Of a DNA stretch of 64,000 bases, positions 48,301-61,500 are shown piece after piece. A program made the translations under genes and the position numbers. The notes below the pieces were generated by a model, which saw nothing but the letters and a program-made list of their open reading frames with translations, searched no databases and was not told the origin of the DNA. This DNA comes from Phoebastria nigripes (lineage: Eukaryota > Chordata > Aves > Procellariiformes > Diomedeidae), in assembly GCA_035582835.1 (NCBI GenBank), contig JAYKAV010003087.1:446841-510840 (forward strand), written 5' to 3'. Each line of letters opens with the position of its first letter. Position 1 is the stretch's first letter.

Positions 48301-51300
48301 ACTGTATTTCCTGACTTAAGAGCAGGAACACTGTTCCACCTCTTCTCTCCCCAGCAACGTCTTAAATGGGAAGTTCTTAGGAGACAAGTGATGTTCAAGA
48401 GAAGGGATTAATGAAAGCAGTATATTAGAAAGAATTATTTGTAATATTTAGTTACATTATTAAACAGAAGTGGACTACCTGAGGCTACCAGGACTGCAAA
48501 GTCTGCTTTTGTCACCAGCTTTACCTGTCAGCAGATACTATGGCAGATTCCAAGACTTAACAGTAACTGCTTATCCTACCACATCTAATTTGGAATTATT
48601 TTGCCACTGTAGTTTTAATCCTTGCTGTCTCCAATCCTCACTGTGGATTGTACCAAGACAATTGTAACTCCAAGACTGTATCCCCAAGAAGTGCAAAGCA
48701 GGCAGCTAACTCACTTTGTTACAGCAGTATGACTGAATCAGTATTCCCAGTGAAGAATCTTCAGTTAAGCCACACGCACCTAGAAATATCTAAAAATACC
48801 TAAGTGCTACTACAGAGGCTTTTAACTTGTCAGTTGGTTTTTGAAAGGTCACTTTTACATTTCTTGCAGTAGATGTGGTTGTAATTATAGTTTAGCTTGG
48901 CATCTAGTTGGTATTTGATTGGCTTGATATTTTTACACATACACTACACTTCAGAATCTACACTGAAACGGTTTACTGTTTCCTCAAAAATGTAACTATT
49001 AAAGGTGCAAGACTTTCTCCAGAAATTCAAGAACAGTCCTGTACCTCTGCCAAAGCTGATACAGTTTCCATGAAAAGCAAACTCCCCTCTAGCCTTGTGC
49101 CAATAAGATTGTGCAAACAATTCCAGCTCATTCTCCACTCCACTAGGCTTTAGCTACTTTATAATAAACGGGTTATACTCTAACTGCGGTGCCTTGCCCA
49201 GCAGCACTAGGCAGAGGAGTTATGTTCAGGTCAGTCTGGATGGCTAACTTCTGTCTTAATTTATGAGCCAAGCATAGCTCATATTTTCACTAACTTGCCA
49301 CTAAAAGAATTAGCGCTCTGCTAGTTTTCCCTCACTTTTGTTATAAGCATCACAAATGCATAAAACATTCTCTCAACTACTCAATAGGCACAGACACTAT
49401 GAGCACTTTACTAGCAATAATCAGCTAGTTTTTAAAACACATTTGCCACAGAATATACAGCTAGTTCATAGCAGCAAAACTAAACTCTGTTCACAGACGC
49501 TTTATCCAGGGTCAAGTCAACTGTAGTTCTTACTACAACTTTGACTATTTCCTGACAGATAACAGTGATTTTATCTGTACTAAATTCTTATTAGTGTGAA
49601 GCCTAGTCTTGTTCTTTGCAATATTTTTTTCTTCAGTATTTGGATTACTGTATTTTGGTAAGCATCCAATTAGTGGTATTTTATTTGACTCTGCTGTTTT
49701 TAACCCAATATTATGACAGCAATAAAAGGCTTGGAAGAAGTCTAGAAGAGATACTGAAGCAGTTCTTGTCCTCAGTAGTAAGCATACAAGCCACACTTTA
49801 GAAAAAAAAAAACAAACAAACAAAAAAAAACCCCCAAAACCCCACCAAAACCCCACAACATCTTGACTATGTTCTCAACTCAGCTCAAAGCTTTTATCAC
49901 TAATTTAATTCAGCACTGAAATGAAAACTCACAGAAATAATTTCTCAATGATTGACTTCAATAAGGCATTTGAAAGTTAAGTAGGTGACAAATTACCAGG
50001 GCAAGCAAATTAAAAACTTAATATGGTATACATTTAACTTCTCATTCATAAAAGCTTTTCTCCTTCTGAGGAAAAATAAGACTCTATTCAAGCTCATCAG
50101 CAACATAATTAGGAAGGTGTGGTAAAAAACCAAGGTAAAAATCACACAGCTGCATAACAGGAAATAGGAGGGAACCAGGCAGAAACAAGCTTGCCTTATT
50201 CACACCACAGAATTCACTTTTAACAACACCAAAAGTTACATTTTTAATCACACCTACCATTCAGTAACAAGGTCGAGAATTTTTATGGTTTGAAAGCAAG
50301 CTTTCACAGCTATTAGTGCTCTGGAACTTGTGCACTATTGGGCGGATATTACAGCAAACAGTTGAATTCATTTCCACAAGGAACAAATATTGCCAACTTA
50401 AATGCTCTGCTTTATGGTAGACTAGAACGGGTACTGTATTTTAACGCTGCAGCAACACCCACTAAGTTCTCACTGAGAAATTCAATTTCGCTAGGGGTTA
50501 AGATGTTTCACCTTTCCTTAAAGATACCAAAAGTTCACTTGCCTCATTTTGCAGAAAGTAAGGATAGTTAGATTACAGAAATTAGTTTGGCCCTTTATCT
50601 CAAGCAATAGCTGTATGCTCTCTTTCTCCANATTTAAGTTTCTCATAATCTTAGCCCCTTATATCACTACTAGATTCAAACTTTTAAGAAAAGGATAAAA
50701 GGTTAGAAAATTAATGCTTTCTAACAGAAGCCAATGTTTTAACCTTGGCACATGACTGCTAAAAAAACAGTCAAAAAGTTGACAAGAGGAAACAAGCTAT
50801 AAAGTAAAAGTGTTGGAACCTTTCTATGAAGTAAGATAAAGTACTTTCCAAAACAAGCCTTTACTGTCTATCCTGATTGCTTCCTTATAGCTATTATCAT
50901 ACCTAGTAGAACAACAGTTCAGTAACAGTCATCAAGGAGCTACTCATTCCACTCTCAAGTTCTCAGGCCTATATTAAAAGCTTTTAAGGGGGAGGTGTGA
51001 CACATTAAGAATTAATCATTAGCACCCCAAGAAAAGCTGAGACTAAACAGTTGCACCACTTCCCATACTTTTTGTAACTGCAATTATTTTACAACTGCAC
51101 ACATAGAAAAAACCAACAAAAACTATTTTGCATTCAAGCAAAAACTATTTTGCATTCAAGCAGCTCCTCAATATCTTCAACAATTTGGACATTAAGACTG
51201 GGGACCAAACATGAAAAATAGCTGTCCGTTTCATTCAACAGTTTATTTTTTTAATTATGATTTTAAGTTAGCTCAGAGCTACAGTCATAGGGCTGTAAGA

Positions 51301-51523
51301 TTAAGGTAGCTATAAGAAGCATCTCTTCAACAACCATAAACGTCTTTTTACCAGAAATAGTTGGTCTCCCTTTTCACATCCAAAAAAAAAGAGGGGAGGA
51401 AAAAAAAAACAACCAACCCACCCAAAACATTTTTAGGTAAAAACACCACAGACTCCNGTACCTTTTACTGCCATACTGTACTAAACATAAAACGCCCTAC
51501 ACAATTAAAACGACATCACATAC
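45372..51523. other. Non-coding stretch left of the CpG island
   Basis: AT-rich DNA, intron-like if the divergent promoter drives a minus-strand gene. It contains an A/C-rich run with repeated cccc blocks at 49801-49858, an exact 22-bp tandem duplication at 51117-51160 and a purine-rich run at 51379-51410. No gene is recognised. Confidence 0.5.
51117..51160. repeat. 22-bp exact tandem duplication
   Basis: Two identical, adjacent copies of a 22-mer beginning caaaaactattttgcattc. It has no other features. Confidence 0.95.
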
Positions 51524-51700
51524 CAGCAAAAGCTCCCCGAGGCTCGGGCGGCCGTGAGGAAGCCCACCAGAAGACGGGCGGGCACCCTTTGCCATAATGG
51601 TGGAGCAGGCAGCAGCAACGGCCAGCAGCAGCATGCGACGGGAACAGGCAGCACGCGCCTCCTAACGGCCGTTTACATCAGCTCCTAATCTCGTGAGAAG
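51524..51700 (-). other. Putative minus-strand first exon
   Basis: On the minus strand the island contains an ATG at 51634-51632 and a second in-frame ATG at 51595-51593. The frame stays open to the donor at 51524 (37 or 24 codons, ending in phase 0). From the upstream ATG the peptide begins MLLLAVAAACST, which resembles a short hydrophobic leader, but this is GC-rich trinucleotide sequence (repeated gca/cag on the plus strand) and may simply be 5' UTR. The right boundary, meaning the transcription start, is a guess. Confidence 0.3.
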
Positions 51701-51750
51701 AGAGCCGTGGAGGCGGGATGGGGGCGGGGCGGCAGGCCGGCTCTAAAAGG

Positions 51751-51867
51751 GCAGGCGGCGGCTTGCGNGCGAGGTCCTGTGAGGGTAGTAGCTGTGGGGT
51801 TGTGAGTCTGCGCGCTGCGGCTGACGGNCCTCTCAGAAACTTTGGGGGAGAGTGAAGCCCCACACAG
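51751..51867 (+). other. Putative plus-strand first exon
   Basis: It starts just right of the TATA-like element and ends at the CACACAG/GTACTTG donor. No ATG opens a credible frame, so it would be 5' UTR or the first exon of a long non-coding RNA. The transcript would enter the G/T-rich repeat array directly. The start position is inferred. Confidence 0.35.
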
Positions 51868-51889
51868 GTACTTGTTACAGGAAAGGAGC

Positions 51890-54800
51890 TGGGAGCAGGT
51901 AGTGGGCCTGCTGTTCGGGGCTGAGCCCAGTACCATTGTCAATGGTGTTGCTGAGGGTTGCAGTCTGTTAGGAGGGAGGCTAGTTGGGGTGTGTGGGTGA
52001 TGGTGGGAGGGAGTGATGTGGAGCTGGAAGCATATGATGCTGTTTGCAACCTGAGTGCCTTGTGTGTGGTAATTGTCTGGGTGGCACAGGGCCTTCTGTG
52101 AAGTGCCTCAAGGCATGAGGAGTCTTCATAGAAGCAGTGGGTGACTTTAAGGGTGGTGCTGGCAGAAAGAGTGTGCAATAGGGGTGGTGTGCATGAGCAA
52201 AGGCCCTTGTCTTGGGAGATGTTGGTGTGGGCTTGTGGCTCTATGAGAAGATATCCTTGGTAGTGGTGGGTGGGGTGGGCACCTGATCCTGCTTGCTGGT
52301 GGGGANGGGTGGGTGGGAGAGTGTGAGCGTCTTGCCTGGCTAAGTGAAGTGTTTTCAGAAGGTCTTGTAATGCAGTGGGCTGCTGTGCCCAGGCTTGGTG
52401 GGTGCTTAGAGCTCTGCCTCTGTTTGCTGGGGAAGTGGTAGAGTTGTATTTGTGTGAGTTTATAGTCCTCATGGTGCAGGGTTGCTTGTGAAGCCTGCAG
52501 TTGGGAAGGGGCCAGGTGGGGGATGATATGAGGGGAGGCCCTCCTTATGGAGGGTCAGATGCATGTGGGCGTCTCCTGTATGCTGCGAAGGTGGTGGGGT
52601 GGAGGGAGTGTGTGGTGGGAGTGGTGTTCACAAACAGCATGCCTTGTGTTTAAGAGGTGTCTTGGCAGCTAGGATCCTTGCAAAAAGGTCCCTGTGGTAC
52701 GGGGAGCCTTTCCCAGGAGTGGTAATCAACTTTGAGAGTGGTGCTGGCAGAAACAGTGTGATGCAGGGCCTGTGTTCTTTAGCGAAGGCCCTCTTGTTGG
52801 GGGGCATGTGTTATGGGAGAAGGGAACCCTAAGGCTGGAAGGTGTTACCTGGGGTGGAGAGCTGTGTGCGGCCTGAGTTTGCTGTAGGGGTGGCAGGGAG
52901 GGTGTGATGGTGTTCACAACTGAAGTAAACTGTGGAGTTACAGAAATATGAAAAGGGAATGGAGAAACAGCCTTGTCCAGGAGTGGTGGGTGTGTGAGGG
53001 TGATACAAGAGGCAGGAGTGTGTGGTAGCAACAGCAGCTTGTAAAGTGTTGGGGTTGTAGAAGGGAAGGTGGGGGGGAATCTCTGCAAGCACAGCTGTGC
53101 ACAGCTTTCATGTGCTGTGGAAAGTGCAGGGTTATGCAATGGCATTCTAAATTATGTGCTTCAAGTCTGTGGTGGGGCATGTAGTCTGTGGTGGACAGAA
53201 GCAGATGCCTAATATGCAGTTTGTTTGCTGTGGAGGTGGCAGGAGTGTCTAAATCCTTTTTGTCTAAAAGGGCTCATGGCCTTTTTAAAAGGAACCCTCC
53301 TGGGTAGGGTATAGCCTCCCCAGAGAGGGACAGTTCTGCATGCAGCTTTTGTATGCTGTGAAGATGACATGAACNGGAGTGTGTGGTGGCAATGACCTTT
53401 ATGAGCTTAAATGCCTTGTCTTTGAGGGGAGTTTAGGGAAAAGTGGTGTGCAGTGGGGGTGGGGGAGAATCCTTCTTAAGGACTGGCATATGCTTGTGTG
53501 GCTGTCACAGGTGGAAAGAGTGTGTGCTGGTTTTCATAAGGTAAGGGACTAGTTTTTGGGCAGGCTTGCACTCCTGTGAGAAGTGAACTGCTAGTGAGGA
53601 GTACAGCCTTGCCCAAGAGTGGCACATGCTTGTGAGTGGTTTCCAGTTGCTGTGAGACCAGTAGGAGTATGGCTGCAGTAGTGTTCAGAGGATGAGTGTC
53701 TCCTGTTTGAAGCAGACTTGTGGGATTGTGGAGAAAGTACCCACTGGAGGATGATGGAGAAGCTTTGCACAGGAAGGGTGCACGCTGTTTATATGCCTTC
53801 CATGGCGGGGGTGTGTGTGTGTGGAGCAGAGGGTATGATGGTGTTTCCAAGTGAAGTTTGTCAAGTTTGAGAGGCATTTTGATGGGCTTAGTCTCCCAAG
53901 ATAGGAACTGCTTGGGGGATGGGGAAAGCCTTGCTCAGGAATGGCAGATACTTGCATGGCTTCCATGTGCTGTGATGGTGATGGGGTCAGCAGGAGCATG
54001 CAGTGGCATTTGCAGGCTGAATGTCTCATGTTTGGATGGCCTCATGTCAGCAGAAGGGACCTGTTGCAGGGGTTGGAGCCTTAGCTGTGGTGGGGGGCAG
54101 AAGCCTGTGTGCTGCTGCCATTTGTGGAAGCAGCAGGAGTGTGGCTGCAATGATGTTTGTGAACTAATGGTGTTTGTATGGGCTTGTATTGTGAAAATGT
54201 CCACTGCAGAAAAGATTAGCCTCCCCAAGGAGGGGCAGATGCCTGTGTGTGGTTTACATGGTCTGTGAGGGCAGCAGAGCTGGCAGGAATGTGCAGTGGT
54301 GACAGTGTTTACTAGCAAAGTGCCTTGTATGAGAGGCATTTGGGTGGGCTTGCAGTCTCCGGTAAAGGGATCGTGGGGGGGAGGTGGACATTTGCCCAGA
54401 AGGAGCANATGCCTTTGAGGGTGGCATGGTGAAGCGTGCCCTGGCAGCACGGGTTCATGGGCTGAGGTATTCAGGCAGGCTTGCAGTCTTGTGAGAAGGG
54501 AGTTATTGGAGGGAGGGCAGCCTTCTGTAAGACTCACACATGCATGTGTGCAGCTTCCATATGGTGTGGGGGTGGCAGGAGAGTGCAGTGATGATATTAA
54601 TGAGCTGAGTGCCTCACGTTTGGGTGGGCTTGGCTTCCAAGACAGGACCTGTTATGTGGCGAGTCCTTACCACTGAGCTAAGTGACTCATGTTTGAACAG
54701 GCCTGTAATCTTGTGAAAAGTGGNCCTTTGGTGGGGGGTAGCCACCCCTAGGTGGGGCAGAAGCCTGTATGTAGCTTCCATGTTCTGTGAAGGTGATATA

Positions 54801-55560
54801 GGTGGCAGAAATGTGTGGCAGCACTGGCACTGAGGAGCAAAGGGAGTGGTGTTTGTGGGAGGTTATACTCTCAACAGGGGACCCTCTGTCAAGGGCCAAA
54901 TCTTTCCCCAGGAACAGTAGATCTGTGAAGGAGAGGAGGGAATCCAGAGCATGCACTGGCAGTGGTGTTCATAAGCAAAGTGCTTTATGTCCAATTGTGT
55001 TGGAAGCTTTTTCTGAGAGGCGAACCATTGTGGGGAGATCCTTGTCAATGGCAGTGCACGGCTTCCACTTGCTGTGGCCATGGTGTGGTAGCAACAGTGT
55101 TCATAAGCTTGAATGCTTTCTTTTTGAGCAGGCTTGTAGTCCTATGAAAAGGGGCCCTCAGGTGGGGGTAGCCTCCTCAAGGAAGGGCTGGGGATGTGTT
55201 GGGAGGAGCCTTGTCTAGGGGTGGCAGGGAACTGTGAGGTGAGATATGGGGGGCAAGAGATTACTGTGGTGATGGCATCATGAGCAAAGTGAAGCCTGTT
55301 TAGGCAAGCTTGTAGGCTATGCAAAAAAGCATGTTCTGTGGGGTAAGGAGAAAGCCTTGTCCTGGAGTGACCACTGGCGTGGGGCAACTTCCATTTGCTC
55401 TGGGGGCCTTGTAGGCAGCAGGAGTGCAATGAGTGCAGTGTTTTATGTTTGAGGGGGTCATCTTGAAAAAAGGCCATTCCAGCAAGTGGGTATGGGTGGT
55501 GGATGGACCCTTGCCTGTGAGTGGCAGATGCCTGCAGTGATGGCATAAGCTGCAGGAGGG
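51890..55560 (+). repeat. Degenerate G/T-rich tandem array, unit about 130-175 bp
   Basis: A recurring succession of boxes can be followed through 3.7 kb. They are a gcttccatgtgctgtga box (for example at 53638, 53796, 53958, 54255, 54550, 54775, 55060, 55385), a ggtggcaggagtgtgcagtgg box, a gtgttcataagcaaagtgcc box, a gcttgcagtcttgtgagaag box and a gccttgcccaggagtggcag box (for example at 52700, 52965, 53607, 53927, 55206, 55350, 55508). In the central part the repeat distance is mostly 130-175 bp, so at least 20 decayed units fit. The left third is more diverged. The plus strand is rich in G and T and poor in C; CA is not correspondingly common. The array starts within 25 bp of the plus-strand first-exon donor. 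I know no named family with this unit. Confidence 0.8.
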
Positions 55561-58500
55561 ATGACTTGAACTTCTGTGCTTGACCTTCTTACTAAGGGTA
55601 GTTAACTTCCCACCTACCTTTCACATTTTAGGTTTATTTACAGGGAGAAGTAAAGTAAGCAACAACCTTTGCAACAGTTAACATCCCATGTTATCTTATG
55701 CTCTAAGGGCTTTTTCAGTGCTGCTTTTCTTANCTGCCTATTAGACTGAGGCAGCTTTCTCTGGAGCCTTCCACCCACTTGAGCCCCTCTTAAAAGAAGT
55801 TCACAGCAAACTACTGTAGCCCACCCCAGGCTTTAGCTTTTACTCTGACTATTCTCTTTTGACTCCCTGCTTTAGAACACCTGTTTTTAGGACTATTACA
55901 CTTTNATTTGTCATTTCTCTTTCCCACCCTTCTCTACTTTATTACTGCCTAGCAGAGGCACNAGCTCTGCATTGCCCAGCTATCTCGCATCCCCTCTCAG
56001 CACCTACCTGTTTCCAGTCTTTTCAACTCGGTAGGGGTTTCTGTTTGCTATTGCCTTTATGCCACATCCAGATGGAACCAGGAGGATGAACTTGAGCAGT
56101 TAGGCTTTTGCAAGCTGATTCTCTGCAAGTCCTTGTGGTGCCTGGAAGGCTCTACTTGTGTAGTATGGCTGGCTGTAATTCCCAGTTTAGGAATCTCTGA
56201 CTTTGTTCTGTCTAATGCTGGTGGTCTTTTTAGAATTTGGATTGAGGTTAGTCTGGGTTATAATTTAACTTGATTGGTATGAAACTACTTTCATTCCAAA
56301 TATTGCCCACTGCCAAGCACACTGTTATACTTGGGATATTCACAGTCAGGGCAAAGGTGACCGATTAATGTCCAAATTTTTGTTTGCTGAGAGGAAAGAG
56401 GTGGTGGGCAAAAGTTGAAATGAAGAGAAGGGGACTTCTGAGAAGTCAGTGTGGTACTTTAACACCTAAATCCTCTTTACTTGAGATGTAGATTATAGGT
56501 TCATCCTTCTGAAAACCTACTAAAAATAATAGCACTGGAGGAATTGTTACGAAGTATCTTTATGCTGAAAGCTGCAATTCATAATTGTATGGATTTATTT
56601 GTTTTGAAAGATACTGTGTATGCTGTTGTAACAGTTACCTTAAAAGATAATATTGTTTTACATTAAGTTATTTTTCATGGCTGTTTAGAATTCTCTTAGA
56701 TGCAATTACAAAAGTATGCTGCAGCAACAGATAAGGATGTGATCTGTCTACTGTTACAATCACTGATTTTTAAGAAAGGAGTTTGTGTTCTTGTTTTAAC
56801 AGTACTATTTTGAAGACTTCTCTCAGCTATGCTGTTACTCAGCTATGCTGGGTTTGTATATCTAGATTCTGAATTGCAGATACTGACCCAGTTTATTGAA
56901 GGAGAGAACTGGCCTGTGAGGTGCTAAGCTTGATTCTGCCTGGTGTTGTGCACTCTGGACTGCTGTGATGTTGGCATGCACTGCTAAATTTCTGTTCCAC
57001 CAAAACCCGGTTTATCTTTAAATGCCTTAAGGTAGTACTTCTGGGAGCTGTAATTGCTATGGTAATTTTGCTCATACAGTAGGCCTGCAAGTACACCTAC
57101 GCTCACATCTACTCAGGCAACTTTAGTGGCTGCAGATACGGTTCATGATACAGCAATCAGTAGGAAGATACGCAATGGTTTTGTTTAACTGAGAAATTTT
57201 CTTATTGGAACAGATTGCTTTCCTCATCCAGAGTTTTATGTCTGATAAGGAGCAGTGTGGACAATCTGTTGCCATCATTATACTCTTAAGGGTTTCACTG
57301 AGTCAGGTAGAAAGCTGTGAGCCAGCTGTTGAGGGTCTACCCTTGCCTGTTAGGATGATAGCAGTCTGTGAATGACTCAGTTGGAACCACAGCAAAGAGG
57401 AGCTTATGAAAAGGAGATATTGCTGCCATCAGCAGTCCTGTCTCGGTGAACAGTTCAGAAGTGAGGTGAATGTGCAGTGCTGGAGATGCCCAAATGCCTT
57501 CTTAATCTGTTCCTAAATAGCAATCAATGACTTGTAACAAATACCCCTTCTCCCTGTCCCAGCACAAAAACATAGGAGCTTTTACCTTTTTACTGTGGCT
57601 AGGATGAAGCATAAGCTAGGGAGAGCACCTTTTAAACTTATTTGAGGCAATTTAGAAATCTATGCCATCCTTTAAAGGTGTCTTTCCTTCTCAAAGCAGC
57701 ACATTTTCTTATTTTTCTTGTGCTATCATTTGCTTTGTATGAAAGTAGGCTCTGTTTTGTCTTTCTCTGAAGCTGTTTTGGTTTTGTTGATACCAAATAA
57801 GATTAAAAGAATCCTTTCTGAGTTTAGTATTGTAGAGTTTGAGATTCTTTATGCAGTACTATAGCTTCATAGAAAGCTGCACTTGGGCATCTTCTATTTT
57901 AACTGAGAAGTCTCCTGTGTTCTGTCCTGCTTAATCTTTTAGCAGCATTTGGATGAAAAGGATGATTGTCCTCAAATACATCATGTATTACTTTCAGCTT
58001 GACCTTTTTGTACCACAGTTAGTGACTCACCTAAAGAGCAATGACTGATTGTATTGCACTGTGATGAAGTTTTTGCTAGCATGGCCTTTCAGTGGGTACA
58101 GTGCCTTATACACACAGGATTTCAGGAGCCAACAGAATCAACAAGTGAGAGACTAAATTTGGTGTTCATACTTACAAGTGTTCGTGCTTGATTAAAGATC
58201 TTTACATTGCAATTAATATTTTTGTGTAAGTTTCATAACAGAAAGGAAGNATGTAGTGATGTGTTAAAATTACAGATAAAATCTGTAGACTGTATTTAGT
58301 TACACGTTTAGAAAGCAATGGACCCTTTGCCTAGAATTCCAGATTAATTTTCTTGCCTTTGCTAGTAACTGCCACCTAGTGTGAGCAGTAATAGGAGAGA
58401 TACCAAGGGTACACAAGGGGAAAAAGGTGAGTAAAGCACACACTGATTTAACTTTTATGTTGCTGTCCCTTTTCTTTACCAGGACTCCTTTAGTTGTACA

Positions 58501-61500
58501 CTGCCTTTGAAAGACAGGGTAAACTCTAAAACAGAATGTTTGCTTAACAGTTGGAGTGCTGTGTTTTGCTGAGGTGTATCTGAAAATGAGGTACTTGGCA
58601 ACAAGGTTCAGGGATTTTTAGACTAATAACATGAGTGACTGGTGGTGATGTATTTGAAGACAATTGACCTTTTCACCATGAAAGATAAAGGTGACTTTGC
58701 TATAAGTGCTTGTCTCAATAAAACCTTTCTATTGATGATGGATTAATCTTGAATGGTAGCTCACAAATGTTCCACTAAAGAATAATAGGACACTTTTAGT
58801 TCTTTTTTCTGATGAGTTACGTTATAACTTTATCTTTTGTCCATCTTGACTCANTTTAGCAGCTTCATTTGCTTTCTTTAGAAAACCTAGTGGGGCTTCC
58901 ATATTTGACTCCTTCAATTCTATGGAGTATGCCCTTAGACATGACTCACAATATCATTTGAGAACAATATATTAAATTGTTATCTAATACACAGCTGGGC
59001 ATATTATCCTCAAAATATTTTCCAGAATGATTGTTGGCACAGAACAAAACCAGATTAAGTGGTGTTCACAATGTGTTGCTTCAAAGCTGTTTTTACTTTT
59101 TCAAAGTGTTTTGTCTTATTTTTAAAGTAAAGTCAAGTCATCTACCCAATGAGAACTGAGATTAATTTCACTAAATAAAACAGTTCTGAAGACGNGCTTC
59201 TGGATGTAGTTGAATATTGTGAGACTTAGGGCAAGTATGTAAAATACTGGTAGAGTGAGATACCCTGTAATGTATATCTTTATGCATGAGCAATCTGTTT
59301 CCATGAAACTCTTCTTGGGCAAGATTTGATTTGACATCAAGCACTCTGAATGAAATTCTGAATGAAATGTAATCATCTTGAAAGACAGAAGTAGAANGTG
59401 AAATATGACAATTCAGTAACTTTATGTTCATATGTTTTGGATAGGAAAGTATTTTTTGGACTTCTTCGCACANCACTTTTAGTTTGGTAGATGCTATTTT
59501 AGAAGGAAAAATTGAAATGCCCTAAGAGTAATGGACACCAAAAGCCTTTTCATAAGCTTTAGTACTGAAGTCTGGAGTATTGTAAATAGTTTGGGTAATG
59601 GAAAAATACGAAAGTTCTGAGTACAGCAAAAAGTGAAAGATCTTGTTAGCTTTTACCAGGCTTTATCTATGCACAGATGTTTGCTTGCATTCCCTGCATA
59701 ACATTACACTTGCATAAATATAGTGATGTAATAGTCTGTGGGCCATATCTCAGGCTGCCAAGGCAATTCACCTGGCCTGCACCGTGCTTTTGACCATCCA
59801 AGAATTTCTTGGCCTGGCGAAGGAATGAGCCACAGGCCAGATCAATGTTCTGATGGCAGCTGCTTATTTTCAACTGCCATTTTGAGAGTGTTGGTCTTCT
59901 CTCCCTGCCCAAGACTAAAAGGAAATTGGTGCGAGTTTTGTGAGTGATCTGTGCAGTAAGTGCATTGCTTCTGAAAAGTATTATGTCTACTGTACCTACC
60001 TCATAGTTTATGTCATGATGGGAGACAAACTGAGGTATATGACTCTGTCTCCATAAATGGCAAACTTAGCAGGAAGGTGGGTGCTCTGATGGAACTCTTA
60101 TCACATTAAAACTGTGTTCACAATAAGGGAATGTACTTACACAGTCCTTTTGGGGTGGGGAGTTTATATACACCTGACAGTGAAATAACTAACATTAAAA
60201 ATTTCCTGCTTAGACTAGAGTGTTATTCTGAACTATATTTTTAATCTGCTTCTAACCCAATAGGAAACCATTTGAGTATCAGTGTCTGAATTGCACCATA
60301 AACTAGAAGCATTATTCTTAATCAGGATTACAAGAAGATAGATGCCAGGGAAAGGACTATAATGAAGATGAGAAGAAGCTTTAAGGCCAAGGAAGCTGCC
60401 ACTGCCTTTCACCTAAATCCATGAGCCTAGCATGTTCTATTGGACATATCTATAGACTGAAAGCCAGACAGCAGGGAGCACTAAGCCACAGAGATGGTAG
60501 TGAAATTTAGCCTGGGTGACATTGTTCACATATTGGAGTGACTGGAGAAACAGTGGATTGAAAAACAAACTTCATCTGGTACCTTGCAACAGCATTTTTC
60601 CTCATGGCATGGAAGCCTGTATTTAAAATATGGAGCAGGTGGGGTGTTTTGTACAAGGAAGAACAGTTCCAGGAGAAGACATGGGAAGAAACCCTAGCCC
60701 AGTATGGTGCATGGAATCATCCTCCTTTGTGGAAGGCACAGGTTGCTGTCCTAGGTGGTGCAAAAATTGAAGGAAGGCTGCTTCTCTCTCCATTTCTTCT
60801 GGTTTAAACCCCCTTTCCTCAAAAGACTGAAGTCTGATTTATGCTTGTGCTTAATGAGAAGTTTTAGAATATGAAATACATAGACATGACCTTGAGGGTT
60901 AATGTTTGACAGCCTCCCCAGTTACTGTGAGGATTAGCATGAAAAATTACTTCTACTGAAATCCCCCGCAGTACTGTTTTTAAGCAAAAATTTGTCAATT
61001 TTCCAGACATACTTTTCATATCCACCTGGCTTGTAGTATTGTACTTGATAACACATACTGAAACATTTGTCAGGCTTATGAGGTTCTTGGTTTTAAACCA
61101 ATACAACTAAATATTTATAAACCTTCTTGCAAATAAAAAGTAAATGGTGCAATATGTGCACCGTAGTACCATCGCTGCATTATTGGTCATCAGTTCTTTC
61201 TGTGCTTAGAAGTGTGTGCATTTCTTGAACATGCTGTAACTCATCACTATTCTATATTGGTGCAAATTCCTGAAAGCCAAGCATGCATGCTTTTTAAACA
61301 GAATCCTTGGCAACAAGAAGAAAGGAAAAAAAAATCCAAAGGGCTTCTTTTTCTAAAGATTGACAGAGGCTACAAGTTGAGAGGTGAATCAAGTAAGCTG
61401 GATAATGGCCAGAAAGTGAGATTAAGAAGAAGGGAAAGAATCTTAGGCTCAGGCAGCTGAATGACAGAGTAATTTTCTAGGACTTAACAGTGTGACACCA

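Larger units (their letters stand above)
51524..51867. promoter_or_regulatory. CpG island, probable divergent promoter
   Basis: This is the only CpG-dense stretch in the window (many CG dinucleotides between about 51535 and 51830, against almost none elsewhere). It holds adjoining GC boxes (ggcggg at about 51713 and ggggcggggc at 51721-51730) and a TATA-like ctctaaaagg at 51741-51750 that faces right. Two good splice donors point away from each other: minus-strand TTTGCTG/GTATGTG at 51524/51523 and plus-strand CACACAG/GTACTTG at 51867/51868. This is the architecture of a bidirectional vertebrate promoter with a first exon on each side. I cannot identify either gene, and one side may be a non-coding RNA. 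Confidence 0.75.

Noticed and set aside
51939..54537. Minus-strand reading frames of 130-200 codons (51939-52472, 53476-53877, 53935-54537) with recurring peptides such as LQACLN
   Set aside because: They lie over the degenerate tandem array, whose minus strand is A/C-rich and so poor in stop codons. The peptide repeats mirror the DNA unit, and frames shift from unit to unit. No known domain is seen.
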